Shown here: positions 15,925-23,715 of the stretch, piece by piece
Layout of the letters: every line of letters begins with the position of its first letter
How positions within the stretch are numbered: the first letter of the stretch is position 1
Assembly: GCA_964614095.1 (NCBI GenBank)
Contig: CAZTJO010000005.1
Span: forward strand, 24,856 to 88,855
Source of the DNA: CAZWKX01 sp964614095
GTDB lineage: Bacteria > Actinomycetota > Acidimicrobiia > Spongiisociales > UBA11373
Length of the DNA stretch: 64,000 nt
Reading direction: 5' to 3'
Translations under genes and position numbers: made by a program
The notes under the pieces: model-generated
What the model was told of the DNA's origin: nothing
Database searches by the model: none
Seen by the model: the letters and a program-made list of their open reading frames with translations, nothing else

Positions 15925-17217
15925 TCAGCGGCGGCGGCGGCGCGTCACACGGCCGCCAGAGCGTGCCCTCTTGAACGACGAGCGTGTTGACATGGGTTGA
16001 GTCCGGGCCGACGACCGGGAAGCGCGGGTAGAACTCGTCCTACTCGTGCCTCCCCAGTCGTAAGAGCGGGCCTGGCCCATGCCACCGACAACCACGGAGA
16101 ACACGTCGAGCCAGTCGAAACCACCGCCGCCGTGCGATCGCGGCGCGGCCGGCGCCGGCACCCCGCGCCCGCCTACCTGGATCATGCGCGGCTGGGGCTC
16201 CTGGCCGCGGCGCAGCTTCTCGGCATCGGCGGCACACACAATCACCGTCTTCCTCCCCGCTGCCGTCTCAATCTGCGCATCCTCGAACGGGCCGCGGTGG
16301 GTCGGATCGAAGAAGCAGGCATGACGCTCTTCCCTCTTAGGCTTGGGCGGCACCGGTTGGCCGCCGGCAATGGCGGCCGCGGCATCGAGCTGCCAGCGAG
16401 CCTCATCGAGCCGATCGGACAGGGCCTCCAACCGGCCCAGGTCGGTGGCGTCACCAAAACTCTCCTCGGCTTCGGTATAAGTCTTCCCCGCTTCCTCGAG
16501 ATATTGGTTGTCCTCCCTCGACGACGACGCCGAGACCAGGTCGGAGATCTCGAGAATCACGTTGGCCATCGCGTCAAGCTGCTTCTTGATCTCGCTACGT
16601 GCCTCCTCGATGGCTCGAGCCTGCGATCCGTCGGCTGATTTCTTCTGCCTACGCACCGCCCAGACAACCAGCAGAACCAGCGCACCCACAATGGCGATGA
16701 GTACAAAAAGGCCGGCTTTACTCCCTCCGCTCCCTGCATCTGCGACGGCCGTCGACGTTGTCACCGCGGCGGCGCCGACCAGCACACCGACGGCGGCCTC
16801 TACGGCATCGGCATCGTCGCCGCCGGCGTCAAAAGCCCCAACCACTGCGGCGTGAATCGCCCCCGCCTGCTCCTCCGCGCCCCCGCTTGGGTCGTAGACC
16901 TCCACACCAACCCGGGTCTCGGAGATCACCAGGACGATGCCCTCCCCGACCCGATCCAGCACGGCGCTGGCAAAAACGGTGGCGCCGCTGGCCGGATCCT
17001 CATCGAGAACGACGACGTAGAGGCGGAAACCACCGTCGGCGGCACGACCGACGGCGCCGGCGATCCGGCTCTCGTCCACATTCAGGCCGGGCTCGATGTA
17101 GTAGCCATAATCGAGCACCGCATCGGCTGCCTCGTCCGGGGTCTGCGCATACGCCGGCGCGGCCGCTGCAAGCATCAGCACCGCCAGCGTGATCAGGGTG
17201 AAGAAACGCCGCCTCAT
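15925..17217 (-). CDS. TPM-domain-like exported membrane protein
   Basis: The product is about 430 aa: a signal peptide (MRRRFFTLITLAVLMLAAAAPAYAQ), an extracytoplasmic TPM-like domain (about 30-150; IEPGLNVDESRIAGAVGRAADGGFRLYVVVLDEDP... GIVLVISETRVGVEVYDPSG), one transmembrane helix (GLFVLIAIVGALVLLVVWAVRR, about 175-195), a cytoplasmic coiled coil (200-290) and a low-complexity Ser/Arg/Gly-rich basic tail. ATG 17217 is preferred over TTG 17226. TPM proteins are often encoded beside PspA, as here (58 bases upstream), and may help in membrane stress or protein quality control. The enzymatic claim of phosphatase activity for TPM is not supported by anything seen here. Confidence 0.7.
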   Translation of the reverse strand: MRRRFFTLITLAVLMLAAAAPAYAQTPDEAADAVLDYGYYIEPGLNVDESRIAGAVGRAADGGFRLYVVVLDEDPASGATVFASAVLDRVGEGIVLVISETRVGVEVYDPSGGAEEQAGAIHAAVVGAFDAGGDDADAVEAAVGVLVGAAAVTTSTAVADAGSGGSKAGLFVLIAIVGALVLLVVWAVRRQKKSADGSQARAIEEARSEIKKQLDAMANVILEISDLVSASSSREDNQYLEEAGKTYTEAEESFGDATDLGRLEALSDRLDEARWQLDAAAAIAGGQPVPPKPKREERHACFFDPTHRGPFEDAQIETAAGRKTVIVCAADAEKLRRGQEPQPRMIQVGGRGVPAPAAPRSHGGGGFDWLDVFSVVVGGMGQARSYDWGGTSRTSSTRASRSSARTQPMSTRSSFKRARSGGRVTRRRRR

Positions 17218-17295
17218 AGCGCTCAACTCTAGATCGCGGCTCGAGACCGAGCGCTACCGGTCAAGAAACAGTGACTCAAATGACGATAGGAATAC

Positions 17296-18117
17296 ATGGC
17301 CCAGGATTCCGGCGTCACTCCTGAGCGGATCTATCGTGCGCGTGCGGTGATCCGGTTCGGTCTCCCGCTGCTCACCCTTACCGCAATCATCGCCTCGGCC
17401 TGGCTTGCCGGCCGCGACTCGGCTCCCGGCACCGAACCTTGGCTGACCACGGCGTTCATCGCCTGCGGCGTTGCCGCGGTGGCCGTCGGCTATATGGCGG
17501 CACACGCCCTGGGTCGGCGCCTCGAGGTATACGAAGACTGGTTCCGCTACCGCATCCTCACCAGGGTCATCGCCGCTCGCTGGCACCAAGTTGAAGCCTT
17601 CTACACCGCCACCGCGGGCATCGACCCATCCTCACGACGCCGCCTCGCCGGGCGCTACGAGTTCGGGATCATTGTTGGAGGGCGCCGACTCGACCTGGGC
17701 ACCGCCATCGGGGCGGACGCTGCCTTGGGAGTGGTCATCGATGCCCGGACCCGGCCCCAGGTCGTGGCCCGCGCCGCTGCCCGGCTCCGCGCTGGAAGGA
17801 CCGTGCCGTTCGGCCTCGTCATCGTTGAACCGGACCGCCTCTCTTTTAAGTCCGTTGGAGCGCGCCCCATTCCTCTCTCCAAACTCGAAAACCAAAAACT
17901 CGAATTCGGCCGCTACATCTTCCGTGCAGTCGACCGCAAGCGGCCGGTGACGATACCGGTTGCACGTATCCCTGATCCCTTTGCCCTCCACGAACTCATT
18001 GAGCAACGATCGGCATGGCACGCCCAGGAGAAGCCCGCAACCGCCCGCGGCTCCCGGGCCTACAGCGAAGAGGCTCTGGCCGCCCTTGGGATCACCTGGG
18101 CGTCACCGCATCGTTGA
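17296..18117 (+). CDS. Hypothetical membrane protein with PH-like domains
   Basis: The 273-aa protein has two N-terminal transmembrane helices (about 20-40 and 50-72) followed by soluble beta-rich sequence. RRLEVYEDWFRYRI and a later VEPDRLSFKSVGARPIPLSKLEN segment resemble pleckstrin-homology-like strands of bacterial membrane PH/DUF6585-type proteins. ATG 17296 begins the frame; it is divergent from the TPM gene. I do not recognise a precise family. It is convergent with proC, and the interval holds a large inverted repeat. Confidence 0.6.
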   Translation: MAQDSGVTPERIYRARAVIRFGLPLLTLTAIIASAWLAGRDSAPGTEPWLTTAFIACGVAAVAVGYMAAHALGRRLEVYEDWFRYRILTRVIAARWHQVEAFYTATAGIDPSSRRRLAGRYEFGIIVGGRRLDLGTAIGADAALGVVIDARTRPQVVARAAARLRAGRTVPFGLVIVEPDRLSFKSVGARPIPLSKLENQKLEFGRYIFRAVDRKRPVTIPVARIPDPFALHELIEQRSAWHAQEKPATARGSRAYSEEALAALGITWASPHR

Positions 18118-18121
18118 GAAT

Positions 18122-18186
18122 CCACCGGCGGGAACACACCCATTGAGGCCCTTCCACCCCGGAGGCGGGGTCTCAACCGCCGGTGG
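18122..18186. terminator. Nested inverted repeat between convergent genes
   Basis: CCACCGGCGG (18122-18131) pairs with CCGCCGGTGG (18177-18186). Inside, TTGAG/CTCAA and CCCCG-GAGG-CGGGG can pair too. It lies between the convergent PH-like gene and proC, overlapping the last proC codons, and is a probable bidirectional terminator. Confidence 0.55.
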
Positions 18187-18988
18187 CCCGTCTCCCCAGT
18201 TCGCGAGACCGCTCGGCGGCGGCCCGGACCGCGTCCTCGACAAGGGCGCGAAAACCGCGCTCCTCGAGGACGTGCATGGCGGCGGCCGTGGTCCCTCCAG
18301 GGGAGGTGACCTGGGCACGCAAGTGCTCCGGTGAGTCCTCGAGGCCGGCAAGCAGAATCCCGGCGCCACGCACCGTCTGCTCGACGAGCCGCTCGGCAGC
18401 GTGCCGGGGAAGTCCTTCCCTGATAGCAGCCTCGATGAGTGCCTCGGCAAGAAGGAACACGTATGCCGGCCCTGTGCCCGACACCGCGGTGACCGCGTCG
18501 AGAAGGTGCTCCTCGAGCACGATCGTGTGCCCGACGGCTCGCAGCACCGCCTGCGCTGCCTCGACGGCTTCTGCGTCGGCGTACAACCCGGGACAGAGAG
18601 CACTGATGGCCTCATCGAGCCGCGCCGGGGTGTTGGGCATGGCCCGCACCACCGGCACGGCGCCCAGAGCGTCCTCAAAAAGCGATGTGGGAACACCGGC
18701 GGCCAGCGACACCACGACCTGGCTCGGCTGAACCGCTCCGGCTATTTGCTCCAGCAGACGGGGCACATCCCCCGGCTTGACCGATACCACCAGAATGTCG
18801 CGGTCCTGCACCGCCTCGGCAGCATCGAGCATGCTTCTGACACCAATGCGCTCTTCCAGCTCCGCCCGGCGCTCCTCACGGCGTGACACCAGAGTTATTT
18901 CGTTGTGCTCCCACCCGGCGCGGAGGAGCCCCCCGGCGAGTACCTCGCCCATCGCTCCGGCGCCCAGGATTGCTACTGAGTGCTGCAT
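18173..18988 (-). CDS. proC: Pyrroline-5-carboxylate reductase
   Basis: This enzyme catalyses the last step of proline synthesis, NAD(P)H reduction of 1-pyrroline-5-carboxylate. The 271-aa protein is the normal length. The N-terminal cofactor site is AILGAGAMGEVLAGGLLRAG, and VVSVKPGDV follows. The C-terminal family signatures are VSGTGPAYVFLLAEALIEAAIREGLP and SPGGTTAAAMHVLEERGFR. ATG 18988 was chosen because it immediately precedes the cofactor motif; the frame stays open far upstream but that sequence is not protein-like. Only this proline gene is in the window. Confidence 0.95.
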   Translation of the reverse strand: MQHSVAILGAGAMGEVLAGGLLRAGWEHNEITLVSRREERRAELEERIGVRSMLDAAEAVQDRDILVVSVKPGDVPRLLEQIAGAVQPSQVVVSLAAGVPTSLFEDALGAVPVVRAMPNTPARLDEAISALCPGLYADAEAVEAAQAVLRAVGHTIVLEEHLLDAVTAVSGTGPAYVFLLAEALIEAAIREGLPRHAAERLVEQTVRGAGILLAGLEDSPEHLRAQVTSPGGTTAAAMHVLEERGFRALVEDAVRAAAERSRELGRRATGG

Positions 18989-19090
18989 GGGGCGCAAGTA
19001 TATGGCCGCCGCGGCCACCCTCGGCCGTCGCCGCGGCCCCTCCCTCCCCAGTTTCCACAGCGCGGCCTTGCGACGATCTGCTGAACTGGA

Positions 19091-20359
19091 ATGGTGACAC
19101 CCACACCGGCCGACAGTGTGCCTCTCCTTGTGCTGCTTGCCGCCCTTTTTGTCGCCGCCGCCTTCCTCGCTGCGGCTGAGGCTGCGCTTCTCCGCGTCCC
19201 CAGAGTCCGGATCGAGGTGGCCGCCGAGCGCGGCGACCGAGCCGCCGCCCGCCTGCTGCGTCTGGTCGCCGATCTGCCTCGGGTGGTGAACTCCGTCCTC
19301 CTCGCCGTCCTTCTCGTTCAGATCGGCGCCGCCACCATTGCCGGGGTCATCGCCGAGAGGCACTTTGGGAACGCCGGTGTGACCGTGGCTTCGGTAGCTC
19401 TCACCCTGCTTATGTTCGTGTACACCGAGGCCATCCCGAAAACGGTGGCCGTGCGCCGGCCTCTCACCGTCGCCCGCATCGTCTCGATCCCGGTGGCCGC
19501 TCTCGCCTGGCTCACCCGGCCCATCGTCAGCCTGCTCCTGGCCTTTGCCGATCTCCAGGCTCCCGGAAGGGGCATTCCTTCGAGAGCCACCATCACGGAA
19601 GCCGAGCTCCGGCGTCTTGCGACTGAGGCGGCCGCAGCGGGAGAGATCGAGCCCGGCGACTATGAGCTCATCGAGCGGTCTTTTGGCATCGGCGACACTC
19701 CTGTTGGTGCCGCCATCGTCGCCAGGCCGGACGTTGTGTACGTGCGCCAAGATACGGAGCTCACCGCCGCTCTAGAAGTCGCGCTGGCCTCCGGACATCG
19801 GCGCCTCCCCGTTTGCCGCAAAGACCTCGACGAAGTGACCGGAATGGTCCGTCTGCGCGATTTGGCCGCCGCCGTCACCAGCGGTTCGAACACGACAGTC
19901 GCCGAGCTGCAGCAACCCGTGCTTGCCGTGCCCGAGACCAAGCCGGTTCTCGAGGTCCTTCGTGAGATGCAGGCCGCTTCCCAGCAGATGGCCATCGTTA
20001 TCGACGAGCACGGGGGCACCGCCGGCGTTGCCACCATCGAAGACCTGATCGAGATCTTGGTCGGAGAGATCGCCGACAGCGACCGACCCTGGTCCCAGGA
20101 CATCCGACGCGTCGGACCGGGCGTCTGGGACGTCGACGCCACTACGGACGTTGCCGCTCTCTCCGCCGCGATCGGCGCCGAGCTCCCCGCCGGCGACTGG
20201 TACACGGTTGCCGGGCTTGTCATTGGCGTTTCGGGGCGCATTCCGCGCGTCGGAGAGGCGTTTGACATCGCCGGCCACAGCTTCCGCGTCACTTCCTCTA
20301 CTCGGCGCCGAGTACGCCGAGTAGAGGTACACGCACCCGGCGGGCCCGACAGCCCTTGA
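19091..20359 (+). CDS. CNNM/CBS/CorC-domain protein (HlyC/CorC family)
   Basis: The 422-aa protein has a DUF21/CNNM membrane domain (about 1-145, three to four helices), a CBS pair (about 195-325; GHRRLPVCRKDLDEVTGMVRLRDL and MAIVIDEHGGTAGVATIEDLIEILVGEIAD) and a C-terminal CorC_HlyC domain (about 335-415). Family members are implicated in Mg2+/Co2+ efflux or transport; 'hemolysin' is a historic name. The start GTG/ATG at 19091 is well placed before the first helix. A 12-bp perfect hairpin is embedded near the 3' end of the gene. Confidence 0.88.
   Translation: MVTPTPADSVPLLVLLAALFVAAAFLAAAEAALLRVPRVRIEVAAERGDRAAARLLRLVADLPRVVNSVLLAVLLVQIGAATIAGVIAERHFGNAGVTVASVALTLLMFVYTEAIPKTVAVRRPLTVARIVSIPVAALAWLTRPIVSLLLAFADLQAPGRGIPSRATITEAELRRLATEAAAAGEIEPGDYELIERSFGIGDTPVGAAIVARPDVVYVRQDTELTAALEVALASGHRRLPVCRKDLDEVTGMVRLRDLAAAVTSGSNTTVAELQQPVLAVPETKPVLEVLREMQAASQQMAIVIDEHGGTAGVATIEDLIEILVGEIADSDRPWSQDIRRVGPGVWDVDATTDVAALSAAIGAELPAGDWYTVAGLVIGVSGRIPRVGEAFDIAGHSFRVTSSTRRRVRRVEVHAPGGPDSP
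20295..20327 (+). repeat. 12-bp perfect inverted repeat inside the CorC-family gene 3' end
   Basis: CCTCTACTCGGC (20295-20306), a nine-base loop, and GCCGAGTAGAGG (20316-20327). It falls in the codons for the Arg-rich STRRRVRRVEV stretch, about 30 bases before the stop, and may act as a 3' stabilising or terminating hairpin. Confidence 0.5.
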
Positions 20360-20375
20360 GCAGCAGCCGGTGGTC

Positions 20376-21095
20376 CTAACTCCGGCCCGATTTGTAGCCG
20401 GTGCGCAGTTTGTTGCGCGTCTCCCTGACGGCGATGGCGGGCAGAGCGGCGCTGGGGTCGGCCAGCAGTCGCTCCACCTGAGGAGCACAGTGGCGGGTGC
20501 TCTCCCGGAGCACCCACGAGATCGCCTTCGGGATCGATGCCTCGCGGTCGGCGGCAAGAGCGGTGACGATACCGGATACGCCGGGCCAGCAGCGTGCTGC
20601 GTTCTCGCCTCGCATGACGGTCACACATCCGACTAGAGCGACCCGACGCAACCACGGATTGCGCCTCGGCACCAGGCGTTCCAGCACACCAAAACGCCGG
20701 TCCACGTCGCCGGCGACCCACGGCCCCACCACCAACCCGCCCAGCTGATCGGTGGCCTCCCAGTTGTCGAGAAGGTGAGCCCAGCGATCGAGGCGGCGGG
20801 CACCAAAAGCCCCCACCGCATCGCCGCTGTGGCCCACGATCATGGTGGCCAGCACCATCTCCTCGCGAATCGCTCGCAGCCACAAAGCCTCCGCCACGGC
20901 AAGAATCGTGCTGCCGGAGAGATCCGCGTGTGCCCGGTGCCAGACGCGAGCCGTGCGCCTGAGGTCCGTCACCCTGACTCCGTAGAAGGGCAACTCCGTC
21001 TTGATGACCGGACGAGGGTCGACAAGAGTGTTCGAAATCCCGCGCAGAGTCTCGGCGAGGCGGGCCGCTTCAGTTGCAGGATCAAACGGGTCCAT
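20376..21095 (-). CDS. AlkD-like DNA alkylation repair protein
   Basis: The 239-aa alpha-helical protein resembles the DNA alkylation repair (AlkD/AlkC) HEAT-repeat glycosylases that excise alkylated bases. Family-like features are ELPFYGVRVTDLRRTARVWH near 35-55, REEMVLATMIVGH near 77, NWEATDQLGGLVVGPWV and NPWLRRVALVGCVTVMRG, followed by KAISWVLRESTRH. The Trp/Asp residues of the active groove appear present (NWEATDQ). The downstream stop is 17 bases from the convergent CorC-family gene. Confidence is good for family, moderate for activity. Confidence 0.82.
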   Translation of the reverse strand: MDPFDPATEAARLAETLRGISNTLVDPRPVIKTELPFYGVRVTDLRRTARVWHRAHADLSGSTILAVAEALWLRAIREEMVLATMIVGHSGDAVGAFGARRLDRWAHLLDNWEATDQLGGLVVGPWVAGDVDRRFGVLERLVPRRNPWLRRVALVGCVTVMRGENAARCWPGVSGIVTALAADREASIPKAISWVLRESTRHCAPQVERLLADPSAALPAIAVRETRNKLRTGYKSGRS

Positions 21096-21099
21096 GCCG

Positions 21100-21867
21100 C
21101 TATCTGAATTCCAGGGTCGCAGCCACAGCGTCGGCCATCAACACGGCCTCCTCATACTCCGGTGTGCCCAGCTCGCCTTGCGCCTCGATGATCACGGGAA
21201 GGGAGGTCGTGTCTCCATCAACAAGCGGAATCACATACACGTGCAGGAGGTGCACCGTGCCGGAGCCGAGATCCAGCTCGAGATCAAAAAGGGATCCTCT
21301 GTGCCCCCCGACCACGATCTGCTGCTCCAGTGTTGGTGCCGCCCCGAAACCTCCTCTGCGATAGAACTCGACCACATCCTCGAACGGCCCCAGGTCCTCA
21401 AGGACCGACACCTCCAGCGGCGAAGCCCACACCTCGACCAAGCTGAACTCGGCGAAGCCCCCCGGCCTGTAGTAGCGGCACAAGTCTTCGTCAACCTCAG
21501 CCTGCTCATAGACCGCCCAGTCCTCCGGGTGGTACACGGTGATGCCGTACACCTCATTGACACACACCTGGCTCATGACGATGCCACCCGGAGCCTCGAT
21601 GGGTCCCTCCGAGGCAGATGGGGACTCGCGGAGCAGAAGAACCACAACGATCGCGGCAGCTGCACCAAACACCAGCACCAGCAACACCCAGAGAAGCCGC
21701 CGCTTCGACCCCGGCGGCGGCGTATCCCCCTCCACCCAAGGCCGGGACGACGTCGCCACCATCGACGCGCTCGCCGTCCAGGACAGCCGGCTTCCACACG
21801 ACCCGCACACGGCGTCGCCGACAACAACAGGTGACCCACAATGAGAACACGCGGCCAGGTTTGTCAT
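21100..21867 (-). CDS. Zinc-ribbon membrane protein, unknown function
   Basis: The 255-aa protein begins with a double-CxxC zinc ribbon (MTNLAACSHCGSPVVVGDAVCGSCGSRLSW), then a linker, one transmembrane helix (LLWVLLVLVFGAAAAIVVVLLL, about 58-80) and an extracytoplasmic alpha/beta domain (VCVNEVYGITVYHPEDWAVYEQ...) reminiscent of PsbP/LpqN-like folds. ATG 21867 has GGAGAT at 21877-21882. The stop is four bases upstream of the AlkD-like gene's start on the same strand, so the two may be co-transcribed. The function is unknown. Confidence 0.7.
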   Translation of the reverse strand: MTNLAACSHCGSPVVVGDAVCGSCGSRLSWTASASMVATSSRPWVEGDTPPPGSKRRLLWVLLVLVFGAAAAIVVVLLLRESPSASEGPIEAPGGIVMSQVCVNEVYGITVYHPEDWAVYEQAEVDEDLCRYYRPGGFAEFSLVEVWASPLEVSVLEDLGPFEDVVEFYRRGGFGAAPTLEQQIVVGGHRGSLFDLELDLGSGTVHLLHVYVIPLVDGDTTSLPVIIEAQGELGTPEYEEAVLMADAVAATLEFR

Positions 21868-22137
21868 CGTCGTCCCATCTCCAGGTTGGAGCCTTGTCGC
21901 TTCACGTCTCGACGGCAACACGGTAGGGCCCTCAACCGACCCCTGGTTTGCTCCAAGAACCCACCGCGAAACCCTCATGCCGGCCCACATGAGAGCCGAT
22001 CGAGAACCCGTGCTGATCTGTCGCAATTGCGCCGGTGTTGTCCTATTCGGGCCCCGAGGGTGGTTCCATCGCGACTCCAATCGCCCCTGTCGCCACCTGA
22101 CCGTCGCCTGGCCGCCGCCCGAAGACTCCGATACCCG

Positions 22138-22653
22138 CTAGTCCCCCAGACGCGGATCCTCGACCGATTCCCGGTGGGTTTCGTAGGGAACAAACCCTGC
22201 CCACTGATAGGTGAGCACCGCCCGGGCATCCGAGAGATTGGTGGTTGTGGTCCACAGCCGTTCCGGCTTGTGGTCCCAGGCCATCTCGACTGCAAAAGCA
22301 AGCAACCACCGGTGAAGCGCCCGGCCCGAAAAATCGGGACTCAATCCGAAGTGCACAAGTTCGATCTCGCCTTCGACACGACGATCCAACTCGAAGAAGC
22401 CCGCCGGCACCCCTCCGAGGTAGAGAACAAAGACGTCGATGTCAGGATCACCAAGGATCGCCATCAGGTCCTTGTCGTCGAGCCGCCGCCGAGACCACCA
22501 AATCCATGATCCGCCCACGGTTTCGTACAGGTACCGGTAGAACGACACTGACGGCTCCTCGAGGCGAAGCAGCATGCCGCCTCGATGAGGGCCCTTTTCC
22601 TGGAGTTTCGGGCGGTCCGTCATCTCCAGGAGGGTGGTGGTCAGCTCGATCAT
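22138..22653 (-). CDS. GNAT-family N-acetyltransferase
   Basis: The 171-aa protein shows the GNAT fold: DVFVLYLGGVPAGFFELDRR (beta strands), VEGEIELVHFGLSPDFSGRALHRWLLAFAVEMAWD (the acetyl-CoA loop region, in a diverged form) and VLTYQWAGFVPYETHRES at the C-terminus, the usual 'YxxxGF' ending. ATG 22653 has GGAG six bases upstream and does not overlap the upstream gene, whereas longer starts would. The substrate is unknown. It follows the EEP-family gene on the same strand. Confidence 0.78.
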   Translation of the reverse strand: MIELTTTLLEMTDRPKLQEKGPHRGGMLLRLEEPSVSFYRYLYETVGGSWIWWSRRRLDDKDLMAILGDPDIDVFVLYLGGVPAGFFELDRRVEGEIELVHFGLSPDFSGRALHRWLLAFAVEMAWDHKPERLWTTTTNLSDARAVLTYQWAGFVPYETHRESVEDPRLGD

Positions 22654-22705
22654 GCCGACTCCGGCGCCGATGTTCGCCTCATAATGCGCCCTCGCCGCCG
22701 CTGCA

Positions 22706-23683
22706 TCAACCGACAGACGACGCGGCCCAGGCGATCTCGAGCAGCAGCGGGCGGTGGTCCGACCCGCAGTCGGGTCCGGTCCTGCGATCGCCCGACACAA
22801 GATCCGGAGTGTGAAGCGCATGATCGATGGGGATCATCAGTGGACCCAACCCGGTTTTCCATGTGGGCTGCAGCCCGGACCCCCGCAGTGAGTCACTCAA
22901 GCCGCCGCGCCCGCGCAACGACTGGTGCGCATGTGACCACGGCGTTGCGTTGAGATCACCAATGACAACTACGGATGCCCCCTCAGCCCCCACCCAGTCG
23001 CCGGCGTCGGCAAGCAGCCGGTCGCGAGCCTCGGCCCTGCTGCTTGAGGTCGGCGACAAGGGGTGAAGACCGAGCACCGTCAACCTTTCGCCGTCCAGGT
23101 CCACGCTCACCGCCGCTGCCTCCCACACATCAAAGGGCACCGCCACAACACGGGCATCCAGCGACGGCCTTGCCAGCACCGTGATTCCGGCAAGGCGGTC
23201 ACCCGGCACCCGCGTCACCAGCGACAGCTGCAGGCCAGCCGCCTGCGCCGAGTCCTCCCACTCGAAGCTGCTCTCGTATAGGAACACAACATCGGGATCC
23301 TCTGATCGCAGCCATTCCATGACCTCACTCCGTGCCGGGTTGCTGATGCCGACGTTGAAGGAGACGATCTCGAGGTGGGGCGTCTCATCGCCGATGCCGG
23401 GACGAACTCCAAAGAGGTACGGCCAGATGAGCACGAGATTGACCAGAGCCACCACACCGAACACCAGGGCGCACTTGTATGCCCGCAGCGCCAGCAGGAC
23501 CGCTCCGAGCAGCGCCAGGCCCGCGGCGTACTGCGGCCGGAAGTTTGCCGCCAGATCGAGCGGCCACCAGCACGAGCCGACAAACCCGGCCACACTGGCG
23601 ATGGCCGCCACACCTGCGACCGCGGCAACGATCACTATCGAGAGCCGGCGCAGCTTCTGGGCGACGGCACGGTACATCGACAC
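22706..23683 (-). CDS. Endonuclease/exonuclease/phosphatase-family membrane protein
   Basis: The 325-aa protein has three N-terminal transmembrane helices (about 15-90) and a C-terminal EEP domain. Conserved metal-site motifs are SFNVGISNP (Asn), FLYESS (Glu), VIGDLNATPWS (Asp-x-Asn) and GSDHRPLLLEI (Asp-His). This architecture matches the EEP family of membrane-anchored phosphodiesterases related to YafD. The start is GTG 23683 or ATG 23677. The extracytoplasmic catalytic domain suggests lipid or nucleotide phosphodiester hydrolysis outside the membrane; the substrate is unknown. Confidence 0.85.
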   Translation of the reverse strand: MSMYRAVAQKLRRLSIVIVAAVAGVAAIASVAGFVGSCWWPLDLAANFRPQYAAGLALLGAVLLALRAYKCALVFGVVALVNLVLIWPYLFGVRPGIGDETPHLEIVSFNVGISNPARSEVMEWLRSEDPDVVFLYESSFEWEDSAQAAGLQLSLVTRVPGDRLAGITVLARPSLDARVVAVPFDVWEAAAVSVDLDGERLTVLGLHPLSPTSSSRAEARDRLLADAGDWVGAEGASVVVIGDLNATPWSHAHQSLRGRGGLSDSLRGSGLQPTWKTGLGPLMIPIDHALHTPDLVSGDRRTGPDCGSDHRPLLLEIAWAASSVG

Positions 23684-23715
23684 GATTGCTCCCTGGATCC
23701 AGCAGGAGCCCGAAA

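Noticed and set aside
18989..19750. Upstream extension of proC to 525 aa
   Set aside because: The extra 254 residues are Gly/Asp/Lys-rich, antisense to the CorC-family gene, and the normal ProC start at 18988 directly precedes the cofactor motif.
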